64,000 nt of DNA, taken from the NCBI RefSeq assembly GCF_003112455.1, contig NZ_BDQX01000291.1, positions 42,765-106,764 of the forward strand. Reading direction: 5' to 3'. The stretch's first letter is position 1. Every line of letters begins with the position of its first letter. The stretch comes from Paenibacillus agaridevorans (GTDB lineage Bacteria; Bacillota; Bacilli; Paenibacillales; Paenibacillaceae). The position numbers and the translations under genes are program-made. Positions 9,956 to 18,286 of the stretch are shown in pieces. The notes below the pieces were generated by a model. It was not told the DNA's origin and did not search any database. It saw only the letters and a list, made by a program, of their open reading frames with translations.

Positions 9956-10159
9956 ATGGAAGAATACGTCGGCAAGACCGTTCAACTCATCTATAATGAC
10001 CGGAACGGCAACGTTTCAATTCGCAACATAAGGGTTATTTCAATAGTAAAAGATGTCATGAAAGCGTACTGTTACTCAGCTCAGTCTATCCGTTTATTTT
10101 ACCTTGAACGTATTGTAGACGTGGAGGTGATTCGGAATGTTGGACGAGACAGCGCGTAA
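9956..10159 (+). CDS. Small WYL-domain-like protein
   Basis: A 67-residue protein starting at ATG 9956 behind GAGGTGG. It looks like a stripped-down WYL fold: an N-terminal beta hairpin with Q-L-I-Y-N-D-R-N-G, then A-Y-C-Y-S and R-L-F-Y-L-E-R-I, which parallels the Y-C-(x)n-R-x-F-x-L-D-R-I signature of WYL effector domains. It overlaps the next gene by 23 bases, which encodes a small winged-helix protein. WYL domains normally sit C-terminal to such an HTH in one polypeptide, so the two products may act together. Function unknown; the WYL assignment is motif-level only. Confidence 0.6.
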   Translation: MEEYVGKTVQLIYNDRNGNVSIRNIRVISIVKDVMKAYCYSAQSIRLFYLERIVDVEVIRNVGRDSA

Positions 10160-10367
10160 GTTGTTCCGGATGTTTTACGCTTTATACCGGTTTGAATCGG
10201 CACATATCGATATGGATCGGTTGGCGCGATTGACCGGTCGATCGAAGTTGCGAATTGCAACGGCTATTCGGGCTCTGGAGGAGAAACAATACATAACGTG
10301 GAATGAACGTGCAGGAGTCATTCGAATAGTGACGCAGGCGGAACGTCATTTAAAAGAAGCGAATTGA
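10137..10367 (+). CDS. Small winged-helix DNA-binding-like protein
   Basis: A 76-residue protein starting at ATG 10137 with GGAGGTGA seven bases upstream, overlapping the preceding WYL-like gene. Residues about 24-55 (IDMDRLARLTGRSKLRIATA, then I-R-A-L-E-E-K-Q-Y-I) look like a helix-turn-helix with a recognition helix, followed by a wing (W-N-E-R-A-G-V-I-R-I). There is no further domain. It is probably an HTH regulator or half of a two-subunit regulator with the WYL-like protein. The target is unknown. Confidence 0.6.
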   Translation: MLDETARKLFRMFYALYRFESAHIDMDRLARLTGRSKLRIATAIRALEEKQYITWNERAGVIRIVTQAERHLKEAN

Positions 10368-10374
10368 AGCGCAT

Positions 10375-10421
10375 TTGCAAAAAAACTCTCTTCCATTGGC
10401 TAGGGAAGAGAGTTTTTGCAA
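10375..10421 (+). terminator. Bidirectional terminator between convergent genes
   Basis: TTGCAAAAAAACTCTCTTCC pairs with GGAAGAGAGTTTTTGCAA across a 9-base loop, with an A-run on the left and a T-run on the right. It serves the small HTH gene on the plus strand and trhO on the minus strand. Confidence 0.88.
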
Positions 10422-10432
10422 GTCTATATACA

Positions 10433-11326
10433 CTATCCGACCTTAACATTGTCCTCGCACTCCGCGGAACAGAAACCATTGTGCGAGGTTTCGCAGTCTG
10501 GGCAAACGATGTGCTGGCGGTGGCAAGTATCGTCGGCGCAGTTAATGTACATCTCGGCAGGAGTTCCGCAATGGTAGCATTTGCCGACTACGACGCTTTC
10601 GTCCGTGCGGTTGATGGGAACGGAGATTCGTTCGTCGAACACATAACACTTGCCGTCGAACAGTCTGCCCTTAACCTCTTCGTCCTTGCCGTAAGTGACG
10701 ATGCCGCCGTCTAGCTGATAGACGTCCGTGAAGCCCTCGCTCAGCATGACGCCGGTCAGCTTCTCGCAGCGGATGCCTCCGGTGCAGTAGGTCAGGATCG
10801 GCTTGTCCTTCAGGTCCGCCATATTCTCGCGAAGCCATTCCGGGAATTCCTTGAAGGTCTTGAGATCGGGCCGGATCGCTCCGCGGAAATGACCGAGATC
10901 ATATTCATAGTCGCTGCGTCCATCCAAGACGATAACATCTTCTCTTTGCAAATATTCGTGGAACTCCTTGGGGGACAGATGCGTGCCTGTGAGCGTATTG
11001 GGATCGAGCGGCTTCTCGTAACGGAGCGTTACAAGTTCCTTCTTGTAGCGAACGAATATTTTGCGGAAGGCATGTCCTTCTGCTTCGTCAACCTTGAACA
11101 CCATATCGGCGAACAGCGGATTGGCGTGCATATCCCGCATATACTGCTCGGTCTGCTCGACGGTTCCGGAAACCGTCCCGTTGATGCCTTCGTCCGCGAT
11201 CAGGATGCGGCCTTTCACATTCAGTTCCTTGCAGTAGGCCAGATGTTCGGCAGCGAACTGCTCCGCATCGGGCACCGGAACGAATTTATAATACAACAAG
11301 ATTTGATATTTGGATTGTTCGGTCAT
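10433..11326 (-). CDS. trhO: tRNA uridine(34) hydroxylase TrhO (rhodanese family, UPF0176)
   Basis: A 297-residue cytoplasmic protein. The start is taken at ATG 11326 ([15 protein letters not shown]) with AAAGGAC upstream on the minus strand; further upstream codons have no ribosome site. The N-terminal UPF0176 acylphosphatase-like domain is followed by a rhodanese domain whose active loop reads CTGGIRCEK, with the catalytic first Cys. The C-terminus carries a cysteine-rich module (C-Y-H-C-G, then C-x4-C-H, C-P-D-C, C-x3-C), probably metal-binding and typical of the long Firmicutes form. Family members perform O2-dependent 5-hydroxylation of U34 in tRNA. It is monocistronic and divergent from the AraC gene. 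Confidence 0.93.
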   Translation of the reverse strand: MTEQSKYQILLYYKFVPVPDAEQFAAEHLAYCKELNVKGRILIADEGINGTVSGTVEQTEQYMRDMHANPLFADMVFKVDEAEGHAFRKIFVRYKKELVTLRYEKPLDPNTLTGTHLSPKEFHEYLQREDVIVLDGRSDYEYDLGHFRGAIRPDLKTFKEFPEWLRENMADLKDKPILTYCTGGIRCEKLTGVMLSEGFTDVYQLDGGIVTYGKDEEVKGRLFDGKCYVFDERISVPINRTDESVVVGKCYHCGTPAEMYINCADDTCHRQHIVCPDCETSHNGFCSAECEDNVKVG

Positions 11327-11501
11327 GGAGAAAGTCCTTTCTTTAACTAAGTAAGTATTGTTTCCATTGTAATGGACTCGGGGCGCGATCTCAACAGCAA
11401 AGACTGCCAGCATGGTGTAGCCGCCTTTGGATCAGGCGACATGATTCGTTTAACTCTGCTATACTTTCCTATAAAGCATTAGGAAGGAGAGGAGAGGGAC
11501 G

Positions 11502-12353
11502 ATGAAACCGAATCCGTCGATCATCCGGGATCGGATCGAGATGCCGGAGCGCTTTCCTTTGCTTGTGTCGCAGACGGAGGGCGTAAGCCCGCTCTTCCAG
11601 CGGCTTCACTGGCACGATGCGCTGGAAATCAACCACATTGTGAGCGGCGTCGGCTACATCCTCATCAACGGCAACCGGTACGAGCTGATGCAAGGCGACA
11701 TCGTCCTCATCCACTCGGGCGATCTGCATCGCGCATTCGATACGGGCGGGCTGGTAATTGGCGTTATCATGTTCGATCCGGCCTATCTCTCGCTGGAACA
11801 GCGGTATGATACGGAGCTGCTGCTGCCGTTCCGGGGAACCGGCAGAACGTTCGATCACGTGCTTGACCGGGACAATCCGGAGCTGCCCAGGCTGAGAGCG
11901 CTGCTGGAGGAGATGAAGGACGAATACGGTCGCAAAGAGCCTCACTTCGAGGCCGTTGTAAGGTCGCAGCTCGTAAGGTTTCTAGCTTACGCAAACCGAT
12001 ATTTTGTCAACAAATCCAGGGAAAAGGCAGCCCTTGCCAGAGGGACGGAGACGATCCGACGGGTGCTGCGCGCCATGGAAGGCGATATAGCGCAGGGCTG
12101 GACGCTTGGCGAGCTCGCGAAGCTGGCCCATCTCAGCCCGTCGCGGTTCAGCGCCTTGTTCGCAAGCATCGTCGGCACGTCGCCGATGGACTACCTGATC
12201 CAGCTCAGGCTGTCGCGGGCGGTCGATCTGATCGAGACGACGGAGCTCAAAATGATCGATATTGCGGCGGAATGCGGATTCCGCAATCTGTCGAACTTCA
12301 ACCGCTTGTTCAAGAGCCATATCGGCAAGCTGCCCTCCGAGCTGAGGGCTTGA
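11502..12353 (+). CDS. AraC family regulator with cupin sensor domain
   Basis: A 283-residue one-component regulator with GGAAGGAGAGGAG just ahead of ATG 11502. Residues about 25-110 form a cupin-type sugar-sensing domain (LHWHDALEINHIVSGVGYIL, then G-D-I-V-L-I-H-S-G-D-L-H). Residues about 180-283 are a double HTH of the AraC type (TLGELAKLAHLSPSRFSALF; MIDIAAECGFRNLSNFNRLF). It lies immediately upstream of the kinase/GH4 pair, separated by a terminator, and is the likely regulator of that pair. The ligand is presumably a sugar. Confidence 0.92.
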   Translation: MKPNPSIIRDRIEMPERFPLLVSQTEGVSPLFQRLHWHDALEINHIVSGVGYILINGNRYELMQGDIVLIHSGDLHRAFDTGGLVIGVIMFDPAYLSLEQRYDTELLLPFRGTGRTFDHVLDRDNPELPRLRALLEEMKDEYGRKEPHFEAVVRSQLVRFLAYANRYFVNKSREKAALARGTETIRRVLRAMEGDIAQGWTLGELAKLAHLSPSRFSALFASIVGTSPMDYLIQLRLSRAVDLIETTELKMIDIAAECGFRNLSNFNRLFKSHIGKLPSELRA

Positions 12354-12396
12354 TTCAAATTCTCGATTTCGCGCAAAAACAGTAAGATCGTATCAG

Positions 12397-12434
12397 AACA
12401 TCGTTCCTTTAGCGTAGAGGGACGGTGTTTTTCT
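12397..12434 (+). terminator. Terminator after AraC gene
   Basis: AACATCGTTCC (12397-12407) pairs along its whole length, with some G-T pairs, with GGGACGGTGTT (12419-12429), followed by a T-rich tract. Confidence 0.75.
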
Positions 12435-12492
12435 TTATTATAGTAGAGCTAAGACATGAGTAATCTCTACCTATACCCCATGAACGAGGAGC

Positions 12493-13464
12493 GTGAAGGT
12501 TATCCTATACTTAGGCATAGATGCGGGAGGAACAAAAACGCATGCCCTGCTGGTAAACGAACGGGGCGAGGCGCTGGGTCGCGGACATAGCGGCAACGGC
12601 AACCATCAAACGGCGTTCCAAGAGGCAAAAACCCATATCGAGGAGGCTTGCGACGCGGCGCTGGCCGAAGCGGGAGTATCGAAGCGGGAAGTGACGTTCG
12701 CGTACTTCGGGCTGGCCGGAGCCGATAGAGAGCCGGATTACGAAATTCTTCGGCCGATGATCGCTTCGCTCGGTTATGAGCGGTACGCAATCGCCTGCGA
12801 CACGATGATCGGCATGCGCGCGGGCACGCATCAGTCCTACGGAGCAGTGATCATCAGCGGAACGGGCTTTAACGCGGCAGCACGCAACGTTGCGGGAGAC
12901 GAGCTGCAATATGGCGGCTTCGGCTATTTGTTCGGGGACGGTCAAGGGTCCGGCACCGATCTCGGGATTCATGCGTTCCGCACGGCGATCCGGTCCTGGG
13001 AAGGGCGCGAGAAACCGTCCGTGCTGTCGGAGACCGTCCCGGCCAAGCTTGGTTATCCGTCCGTGGAGGCGATGTACGACGACGCGCTCTACAACGGCTT
13101 GCGTCCGCCGGCCGGGCTGGCGAGACTCGTATTCGAGGCGGCAGTCGGAGGAGACGATGTGGCGATCCGCATTCTGGAGGAAACGGGCCGCGAGCATGCC
13201 AATGCCGTGCTGGCGCTTATTCGAAGGCTGGGCATGCAGGACGATACGTTCGACGTCGTGCTGACGGGCAGCGTCATGATGCGGGGCAGTTCGCCGCATA
13301 TGGTCGACGCCATCCGGGAGGCCATCCGCGTCGAGGCGCCGGGCGCTTCCGTTGTCAAGCTTACGATCGACCCCGTGATCGGCGCGGTTATGAGCGCGAT
13401 GGACAGCGCGGGATTGTCGATAGACGAAGAGACGGACGCAAGATTGCGAAAAATCACTTTATAG
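12493..13464 (+). CDS. BadF/BadG/BcrA-type sugar kinase (GlcNAc kinase-like)
   Basis: A 323-residue ASKHA-fold kinase. The N-terminal phosphate loop reads LGIDAGGTKTHALLV and the second ATP motif is V-I-I-S-G-T-G-F. These features match the N-acetylglucosamine/glucosamine kinase branch. The start is uncertain: GTG 12493 lies only two bases behind GAGGA, an unusually tight spacing. The GH4 gene follows 12 bases downstream, so the two are co-transcribed. The kinase probably supplies a 6-phosphorylated substrate to the GH4 enzyme in the absence of any PTS gene nearby. It resembles the second kinase in this window (24355-25323) in fold, but the two are well diverged. Confidence 0.86.
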   Translation: MKVILYLGIDAGGTKTHALLVNERGEALGRGHSGNGNHQTAFQEAKTHIEEACDAALAEAGVSKREVTFAYFGLAGADREPDYEILRPMIASLGYERYAIACDTMIGMRAGTHQSYGAVIISGTGFNAAARNVAGDELQYGGFGYLFGDGQGSGTDLGIHAFRTAIRSWEGREKPSVLSETVPAKLGYPSVEAMYDDALYNGLRPPAGLARLVFEAAVGGDDVAIRILEETGREHANAVLALIRRLGMQDDTFDVVLTGSVMMRGSSPHMVDAIREAIRVEAPGASVVKLTIDPVIGAVMSAMDSAGLSIDEETDARLRKITL

Positions 13465-13476
13465 GAGGGTATTGCT

Positions 13477-14787
13477 ATGAACAAACAACCGCTCAAAGTC
13501 GCCGTGATCGGCGGAGGTTCCTCATATACGCCGGAGATTGTCGAAGGATTTATTAAACGGTACGACGAAATGCCGATTCGCGAGCTGTGGCTCGTCGACA
13601 TCGAACAAGGCAAACATAAGCTCGACATCGTCGGCGCGCTGGCCAAAAGGATGGTGGAGCAATCAGGCTTGCCGATCGAGGTTCATCTGACGCTGGACCG
13701 CCGAGAAGCGATCAAAGGCGCGGATTTCGTGACGACTCAGATGCGGGTCGGCCTGCTCGAGGCGCGCCGCCGCGACGAGCATATTCCCATCAGCCACGGC
13801 GTCATCGGCCAAGAAACGACGGGGCCCGGAGGCATGTTCAAGGCGCTGCGCACCGTTCCGGTCATTCTCGACATCTGCAAGGATATCGAGGAGCTCGCTC
13901 CGAACGCCTGGCTGCTCAACTTCACCAATCCGGCTGGCATCGTAACGGAAGCCGTTCTTAAACATACGAAGGTCAAGTCGGTGGGGCTCTGCAATTCGCC
14001 GATCAACTTCTATAAGTTTCTGGCCAAGGAATACGGCGTGACCGAACGCGAGGTGCTGCCGGAATTTGTAGGCATTAATCATCTGCATTGGGTAACCGCG
14101 GCGTACGTAAACGGCGAAGACAAGCTGCCGGAGCTGATCGGCAAAGGCCGGGAGTATACGGCTTCCAATGTGACCGCGCTAGATTGGGACGCGGACTTCC
14201 TGAGCTCGCTCGGCGCGATCCCGACGTATTATTTGCGTTATTTCTACATGACGGACAAGATGCTGGCGGACATGACGGCGTCGATGGAAAAGGACGGCAC
14301 GCGCGCCGACATCGTGAGCCGCGTCGAGACGGAATTATTCGAATTGTACAAGGACGTCAATTTAAAGGAGAAGCCAAAGCAGCTGGAGCAGCGCGGCGGC
14401 GCTTATTATTCCGAAGCGGCCGTAAACCTGATGCATTCGCTGTATACGGACAAGCGCGACATTCAGACGCTGAACGTGAAGAACGGCAACATCATTCCGT
14501 TTTTGCCGCAGGATGCCAGCATCGAGGTCAACTGCGTCGTGACGGCGCAAGGTCCGACCCCGATACCGCTGCGCATCATTCCGGAACATGTGACGGGACT
14601 GCTTCATGCGGTCAAGACGTACGAGTCGCTGACGATCCAAGCGGCGATCACCGGCGATCGCGGCATCGCGCTGCAGGCGCTCGTCCATCATCCGCTGGTG
14701 CCGAGCGTGACGGTTGCGAAGGCGTTGCTGGAAGAGATGCTGGAAGCGAATCGCGCCTATTTGCCGAATTTTTTCAAAAACGAATAA
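13477..14787 (+). CDS. GH4 6-phospho-beta-glucosidase
   Basis: A 436-residue NAD- and Mn-dependent glycosidase. The Rossmann motif is near the N-terminus (V-I-G-G-G-S-S-Y-T-P-E, residues 11-21). C172-N173-S174-P175 corresponds to the CN-x-P motif of the 6-phospho-beta branch (alpha-acting members have CHS), and G199-I-N-H202-L-H supplies the metal-binding His. Full length, with AGGAGGG ahead of ATG 13477. GH4 beta enzymes cleave 6-phosphorylated cellobiose or chitobiose by an oxidation-elimination mechanism. Placement with a BadF-type kinase rather than a PTS suggests that the phosphate is added after uptake. The actual disaccharide is unknown. Confidence 0.92.
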   Translation: MNKQPLKVAVIGGGSSYTPEIVEGFIKRYDEMPIRELWLVDIEQGKHKLDIVGALAKRMVEQSGLPIEVHLTLDRREAIKGADFVTTQMRVGLLEARRRDEHIPISHGVIGQETTGPGGMFKALRTVPVILDICKDIEELAPNAWLLNFTNPAGIVTEAVLKHTKVKSVGLCNSPINFYKFLAKEYGVTEREVLPEFVGINHLHWVTAAYVNGEDKLPELIGKGREYTASNVTALDWDADFLSSLGAIPTYYLRYFYMTDKMLADMTASMEKDGTRADIVSRVETELFELYKDVNLKEKPKQLEQRGGAYYSEAAVNLMHSLYTDKRDIQTLNVKNGNIIPFLPQDASIEVNCVVTAQGPTPIPLRIIPEHVTGLLHAVKTYESLTIQAAITGDRGIALQALVHHPLVPSVTVAKALLEEMLEANRAYLPNFFKNE

Positions 14788-14803
14788 CGTACGTGCGTTG
14801 CTT

Positions 14804-14854
14804 AACGTTCGGTTCGCCGAGGTCCTCATAACCTCCACGAGCCGGGCGTTTTTT
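14804..14854 (+). terminator. Terminator after GH4 gene
   Basis: AACGTTCGGTTCG pairs with CGAGCCGGGCGTT (13 bp with G-T pairs), with GAGGT/ACCTC inside it and a T-run at 14849-14854. Confidence 0.88.
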
Positions 14855-14900
14855 ATTGGTCATCATTGGCCCAAAAGTATCTTCGGAACTTGTTTGTCTA

Positions 14901-14930
14901 TTGCAAACATTTAATGTTATCTGTTATAGT
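14901..14930 (+). promoter_or_regulatory. SigA-type promoter of GntR gene
   Basis: TTGCAA (14901-14906), an 18-base spacer and TATAGT (14925-14930). The -10 box is inside the palindrome described at 14923-14941, so repressor binding there would block RNA polymerase. Confidence 0.6.
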
Positions 14931-14941
14931 TGATATATAAC
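14923..14941 (+). promoter_or_regulatory. Candidate GntR (YtrA-type) operator
   Basis: GTTATA (14923-14928) and TATAAC (14936-14941) form an inverted repeat around a 7-base spacer overlapping the -10 box. YtrA-subfamily repressors usually autoregulate through such palindromes. This is an inference from position. Confidence 0.5.
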
Positions 14942-14973
14942 AACTAATCGATGTATTTTCGGAGGTGAAGCCA

Positions 14974-15372
14974 TTGCTGTTGGAAATCGATCTGCAATCG
15001 GAGGTGCCGCTGTATACGCAGCTCGTTAATGCCATTGTGGAGGGCATTGCAAGGAAACGGCTGCGTCCCGGCGAGCCGCTGCCATCGGTTCGAAGTCTCG
15101 CGTCGGATTTGGGCATCAACCTTCACACCGTGAACAAGGCGTACCAAATTTTGAAGCAGGAGGGGTACGTGCAGATTAACCGGAAGCAAGGCGTCGTCGT
15201 ACATCCGGACACGATGCCCCCCGCCGACGAATCTTACCATCAACGACTGAATGAACAACTGAAGCCGCTGATCGCGGATGCGATCTGTCGGGGATTGACG
15301 AAGGAGCAGTTCGGCGCATTATGCCACGAAGTGTTCGAAGACATGAGGAGAGAGGAGAATACGAATGGCTAA
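14974..15372 (+). CDS. GntR family regulator, YtrA subfamily
   Basis: A 132-residue repressor-type protein. The start is TTG 14974, five bases behind GGAGGTGA; the in-frame GTG at 14965 is itself part of that ribosome site. The winged HTH occupies residues about 10-75 (PLYTQLVNAIVEGIARKRLR; P-S-V-R-S-L-A-S-D-L-G-I-N; V-N-K-A-Y-Q-I-L), followed by a short helical dimerisation tail as in YtrA. It overlaps the next gene, a DUF1648-type membrane protein, by 8 bases. This GntR-plus-membrane-protein pairing is common in Firmicutes and often responds to cell-envelope stress. Confidence 0.9.
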   Translation: MLLEIDLQSEVPLYTQLVNAIVEGIARKRLRPGEPLPSVRSLASDLGINLHTVNKAYQILKQEGYVQINRKQGVVVHPDTMPPADESYHQRLNEQLKPLIADAICRGLTKEQFGALCHEVFEDMRREENTNG

Positions 15373-16480
15373 TAATTGGATGTTGCTGCTGGTACTTGTT
15401 ATTATGATTCCCGTCGTGCTGACGACAACCGTCATTCCGCTGCTGACGAGGAGGATCGAAAGCTTCGGCGTGACGATTCCGGAGGAAGGGCAGAACCACC
15501 CGGACATCAGAGCGCTGCGCAAAAGCTACTTGTGGTGGAACGGGGGGCTCGGCGCGTTGCTGACGGCTTCGCTGATGATTATTACGTTCCGGATCTCCAG
15601 CGACAACGCCTGGGGAATCGCGCTCGCCGCCCATACCGTATTGTATATAATCGTTTCCTTTGGCATCTATTACAAGATTCATCGAGCCGTAAAGGCCATC
15701 AAAGAAAAAGAGCAATGGCTTAAAGACGCGCCTCAGCGCATTATGGTCAGCACGGCCTTCCGCACGGAAAAGCTTACCCAGCCTCATTACTGGTTTATCC
15801 CGCATTTGCTGCTTATTATGGGGACGATACTCGTCTGCGTGCTCGGTTACGACCGGTTCCCGGAGCTCATGCCGATGAAATACGATTTTAACGGAGAAGT
15901 GACACGCAGCGTGGCAAAAAGCTACACTTCCGTCCTTTGGCCCGTATTCGTGCAAGCCTTCCTTCTGATTGTTTTCGTCTTTACGAATGTCGTCATCGGG
16001 CGCAGCAAACAAGTCGCGGAAGCATCCGATCCGGAAGGATCGCTGCATCGCAACCTGAGGTTCCGCCGCATCTGGTCCGCTTATTTGATCATCTTCGGTT
16101 TTATGATTATGGCAGCCATCGGCATGATACCTGTGGGGATGTTGCTCGACTGGTCCGGCAATGTTTCTGCGTTAGCCACGATCTTGGTGGTGGGACTGAT
16201 GGTGGTATCCTCCATAGCGCTGTCCGTCAAAACGGGACAAGGCGGAAGCCGGCTCAAGTCGGAGAGCGGAGGCAAGCCGCAAACAACGGTTGCGTCGGCC
16301 GCAGATCACGATCGCCATTGGAAGCTGGGAGTTATCTATTTTAACCCGAATGACCCGGCTCTGTTTGTGGAAAAGCGGTTCGGCATCGGATGGACGATGA
16401 ATATGGCAAGACCGGTCGTGTGGATCATTGTTGTTCTCATCATTTTGGTCGCCGTAGGGCTGCCTTTGATCATCGAGTAG
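15365..16480 (+). CDS. DUF1648/DUF5808-type integral membrane protein
   Basis: A 371-residue membrane protein with about seven hydrophobic segments. Residues about 145-195 match the DUF1648 pattern (D-R-F-P-E-L-M-P-M-K-Y-D-F-N-G-E, residues about 162-177). The C-terminal part has the short cytoplasmic motif H-W-K-L-G-V-I-Y-F-N-P-N-D-P followed by a last transmembrane segment, as in DUF5808. Translation is coupled to the GntR gene (8-base overlap). No enzymatic function is known for the family. Confidence 0.85.
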   Translation: MANNWMLLLVLVIMIPVVLTTTVIPLLTRRIESFGVTIPEEGQNHPDIRALRKSYLWWNGGLGALLTASLMIITFRISSDNAWGIALAAHTVLYIIVSFGIYYKIHRAVKAIKEKEQWLKDAPQRIMVSTAFRTEKLTQPHYWFIPHLLLIMGTILVCVLGYDRFPELMPMKYDFNGEVTRSVAKSYTSVLWPVFVQAFLLIVFVFTNVVIGRSKQVAEASDPEGSLHRNLRFRRIWSAYLIIFGFMIMAAIGMIPVGMLLDWSGNVSALATILVVGLMVVSSIALSVKTGQGGSRLKSESGGKPQTTVASAADHDRHWKLGVIYFNPNDPALFVEKRFGIGWTMNMARPVVWIIVVLIILVAVGLPLIIE

Positions 16481-16525
16481 GCAGTTCCGATCAATTGGCA
16501 ACTGGAATTTAAATGAAAACGTTCC

Positions 16526-16570
16526 ATTTACGAATAATGGAATAAATTTCGAGTCGAATATTCGTGAAAA
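16526..16570 (+). promoter_or_regulatory. PurBox pair (PurR operator) upstream of purine permease
   Basis: ATTTACGAATAAT (16526-16538) and, in opposite orientation, ATATTCGTGAAAA (16558-16570). Each deviates at about two positions from the Bacillus PurR box AWWWCCGAACWWT. The CGAA core and the opposing TTCG core start 30 bases apart, exactly as at the purE promoter in this window, and end just ahead of the -35 box. Confidence 0.65.
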
Positions 16571-16573
16571 ATG

Positions 16574-16603
16574 TTGACAAAACGTTTGCTCTCTCATTAG
16601 AAT
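16574..16603 (+). promoter_or_regulatory. Promoter of purine permease
   Basis: TTGACA (16574-16579), an 18-base spacer and TAGAAT (16598-16603). It starts a leader of about 230 nt that contains the purine riboswitch. Confidence 0.8.
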
Positions 16604-16633
16604 TAAAGTCGGAAGACAACAACCGCATAGGAA

Positions 16634-16705
16634 CTTTTCGTATAATCTCAAGAATCGGCTTGAGAGTCTCTACTCGGTCACCGTAAATGATCAGGCTACG
16701 AAAAG
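16634..16705 (+). promoter_or_regulatory. Guanine-class purine riboswitch aptamer
   Basis: P1 is CTTTTCG (16634-16640) with CGAAAAG (16699-16705). J1/2 is TATAATC. P2 is TCAAG/CTTGA closing an AATCGG loop, J2/3 carries the conserved TCTCTA, and L3 carries CACCGTAAATG. The specificity base in the J3/1 G-C-T-A is C16696, which marks guanine/hypoxanthine rather than adenine sensing. J3/1 begins G rather than the commoner A. A terminator hairpin follows, so the switch is expected to turn the permease off when guanine is abundant. Confidence 0.93.
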
Positions 16706-16760
16706 GGTGAAGAAAGCAAGTTCGCTGCGGTCCGGCGAATGTTTTCTTCCCTTTTTGCAG

Positions 16761-16812
16761 AGCCTAGAAGAAATGCCATTATGCATTTTTTACTAGGCTT
16801 CTTTGTTTGTTC
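16761..16812 (+). terminator. Riboswitch-controlled terminator
   Basis: AGCCTAG (16761-16767) pairs with CTAGGCT (16793-16799); the stem continues inward through AGAAATGC/GCATTTTTT, and a T-rich tract follows. It sits between the aptamer and the permease start, as expected for a guanine OFF switch. Confidence 0.85.
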
Positions 16813-16840
16813 CAACACAATTTTGGGAGGGTTATTCAAA

Positions 16841-18187
16841 ATGGAACGTTTCTTTCGTTTGAAGGAACTAGGAACAAATGTCAGAACTGAAGTCATGGCG
16901 GGACTGACGACTTTCATGACGATGGCTTACATACTGGCCGTCAACCCGGCAATCTTGTCGCCGACGGGTCTGGATTGGACGGCTGTCTTCCTGGCTACGG
17001 CACTGGCAGCAGGTATCTTCACGATCGCGATGGGTTTGTTCGTGAACTTCCCGGTTGCTCTCGCGCCGGGCATGGGGCTTAACGCATACTTTGCATCGGT
17101 TATTCTCGCTTCGGCCGCAACGGACACTCCGATATCCCCGGCCATGGGTCTTACGGCGGTATTTATCTCAGGTATTATCTTTATTATCCTGACGGTCACG
17201 CAGATCCGCCAGATGCTCATTACCGCCGTGCCGGACAGCCTGAAGCACGCAATTACGGTCGGCATTGGCTTGTTTATCGCCGTAATCGGTCTTAAGAACA
17301 GCGGCCTGATGACGATTATCGCCTTCGAGGACGGGGGTACGCTTATCTCCCTCGGAAGCTTCCACAATGAAAATGTGGTGTTTACCGTCATTGCAATCGC
17401 TCTGATCGCGATTCTGATGGTCTTGCGAGTGCCGGGAGCTATTCTTTTCGGCATCCTGGGTACAACGGTTATCGCACTGATTTCCGGTCATGTTAATATT
17501 AGCGAAGCGCTTGAAGGAAAAACCTGGATTCCCGACTTCTCCACGATGAACGTATGGCATTTCGACTTCGCGGGCGTTATGGAAGTGGGCTTGATTACAG
17601 TTATTCTGACCTTCACGTTCGTCGAGCTGTTCGATACGTTCGGTACGCTTGTCGGCACGGCTAACCGCGCCGGCGTCATGAAGGACCCCGAAAAAGGGAA
17701 AAAAGTTGTGGGCAAAGCGATGATGGTCGACGCGATCGGCGTTGGCGGCGGCGCTGTCCTTGGAACGAGCACGGTAACGGCTTTCGTCGAGAGCTCCGCG
17801 GGCATCGCGCAAGGCGGACGTTCCGGCTTGACGGCGGTAACGACGGGCATCTGCTTCTTGCTGGCGATCTTCCTCTCGCCGCTCGTAGCGCTCGTGCCTG
17901 GAACGGCGACTGCGGCGGCACTGATTATTGTCGGCGTGCTGATGATGCAATCCGTTAAAGAGATCGACTTCTCCGATATGGTCTATGCGATTCCGGCATT
18001 CCTGACGCTTGCGATGATGCCTTTCACTTACAGCATCGCGAACGGCATCTCCTTCGGTATCGTATCCTACGTCTTGCTCGCATCCGTTGCCAATATAGCT
18101 GGCAAAGGCAAATACAAAGTACATTGGCTCATGTGGATACTCGCGGTACTGATCATCTGCCGTTACGTATTTATGGGCGGCGAATAA
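16841..18187 (+). CDS. pbuG: NCS2-family guanine/hypoxanthine permease (PbuG-like)
   Basis: A 448-residue transporter with 12 or more hydrophobic segments. It starts at ATG 16841 (M-E-R-F-F-R-L-K-E-L-G-T) behind GGGAGG; upstream in-frame ATGs lie in the riboswitch terminator. The AzgA/PbuG signatures are present: EVMAGLTTFMTMAYILAVNP near the N-terminus, A-P-G-M-G-L-N-A-Y-F and F-D-T-F-G-T-L-V-G. Purine riboswitch and PurBoxes upstream agree with a purine-base importer. It is followed by a strong terminator, so it is transcribed alone. Confidence 0.92.
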   Translation: MERFFRLKELGTNVRTEVMAGLTTFMTMAYILAVNPAILSPTGLDWTAVFLATALAAGIFTIAMGLFVNFPVALAPGMGLNAYFASVILASAATDTPISPAMGLTAVFISGIIFIILTVTQIRQMLITAVPDSLKHAITVGIGLFIAVIGLKNSGLMTIIAFEDGGTLISLGSFHNENVVFTVIAIALIAILMVLRVPGAILFGILGTTVIALISGHVNISEALEGKTWIPDFSTMNVWHFDFAGVMEVGLITVILTFTFVELFDTFGTLVGTANRAGVMKDPEKGKKVVGKAMMVDAIGVGGGAVLGTSTVTAFVESSAGIAQGGRSGLTAVTTGICFLLAIFLSPLVALVPGTATAAALIIVGVLMMQSVKEIDFSDMVYAIPAFLTLAMMPFTYSIANGISFGIVSYVLLASVANIAGKGKYKVHWLMWILAVLIICRYVFMGGE

Positions 18188-18199
18188 TCAAATGGAAAG

Positions 18200-18234
18200 C
18201 AGCAGCGCTGGACCGGCGCTGTTGTTTTTTTTTT
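18200..18234 (+). terminator. Terminator after purine permease
   Basis: CAGCAGCGC (18200-18208) pairs with GCGCTGTTG (18216-18224), followed by a run of ten T. Confidence 0.92.
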
Positions 18235-18286
18235 GCCGTTTAGCAAATTATGCGACATACCGGACTGTGAATAATGAGAGCGGATG

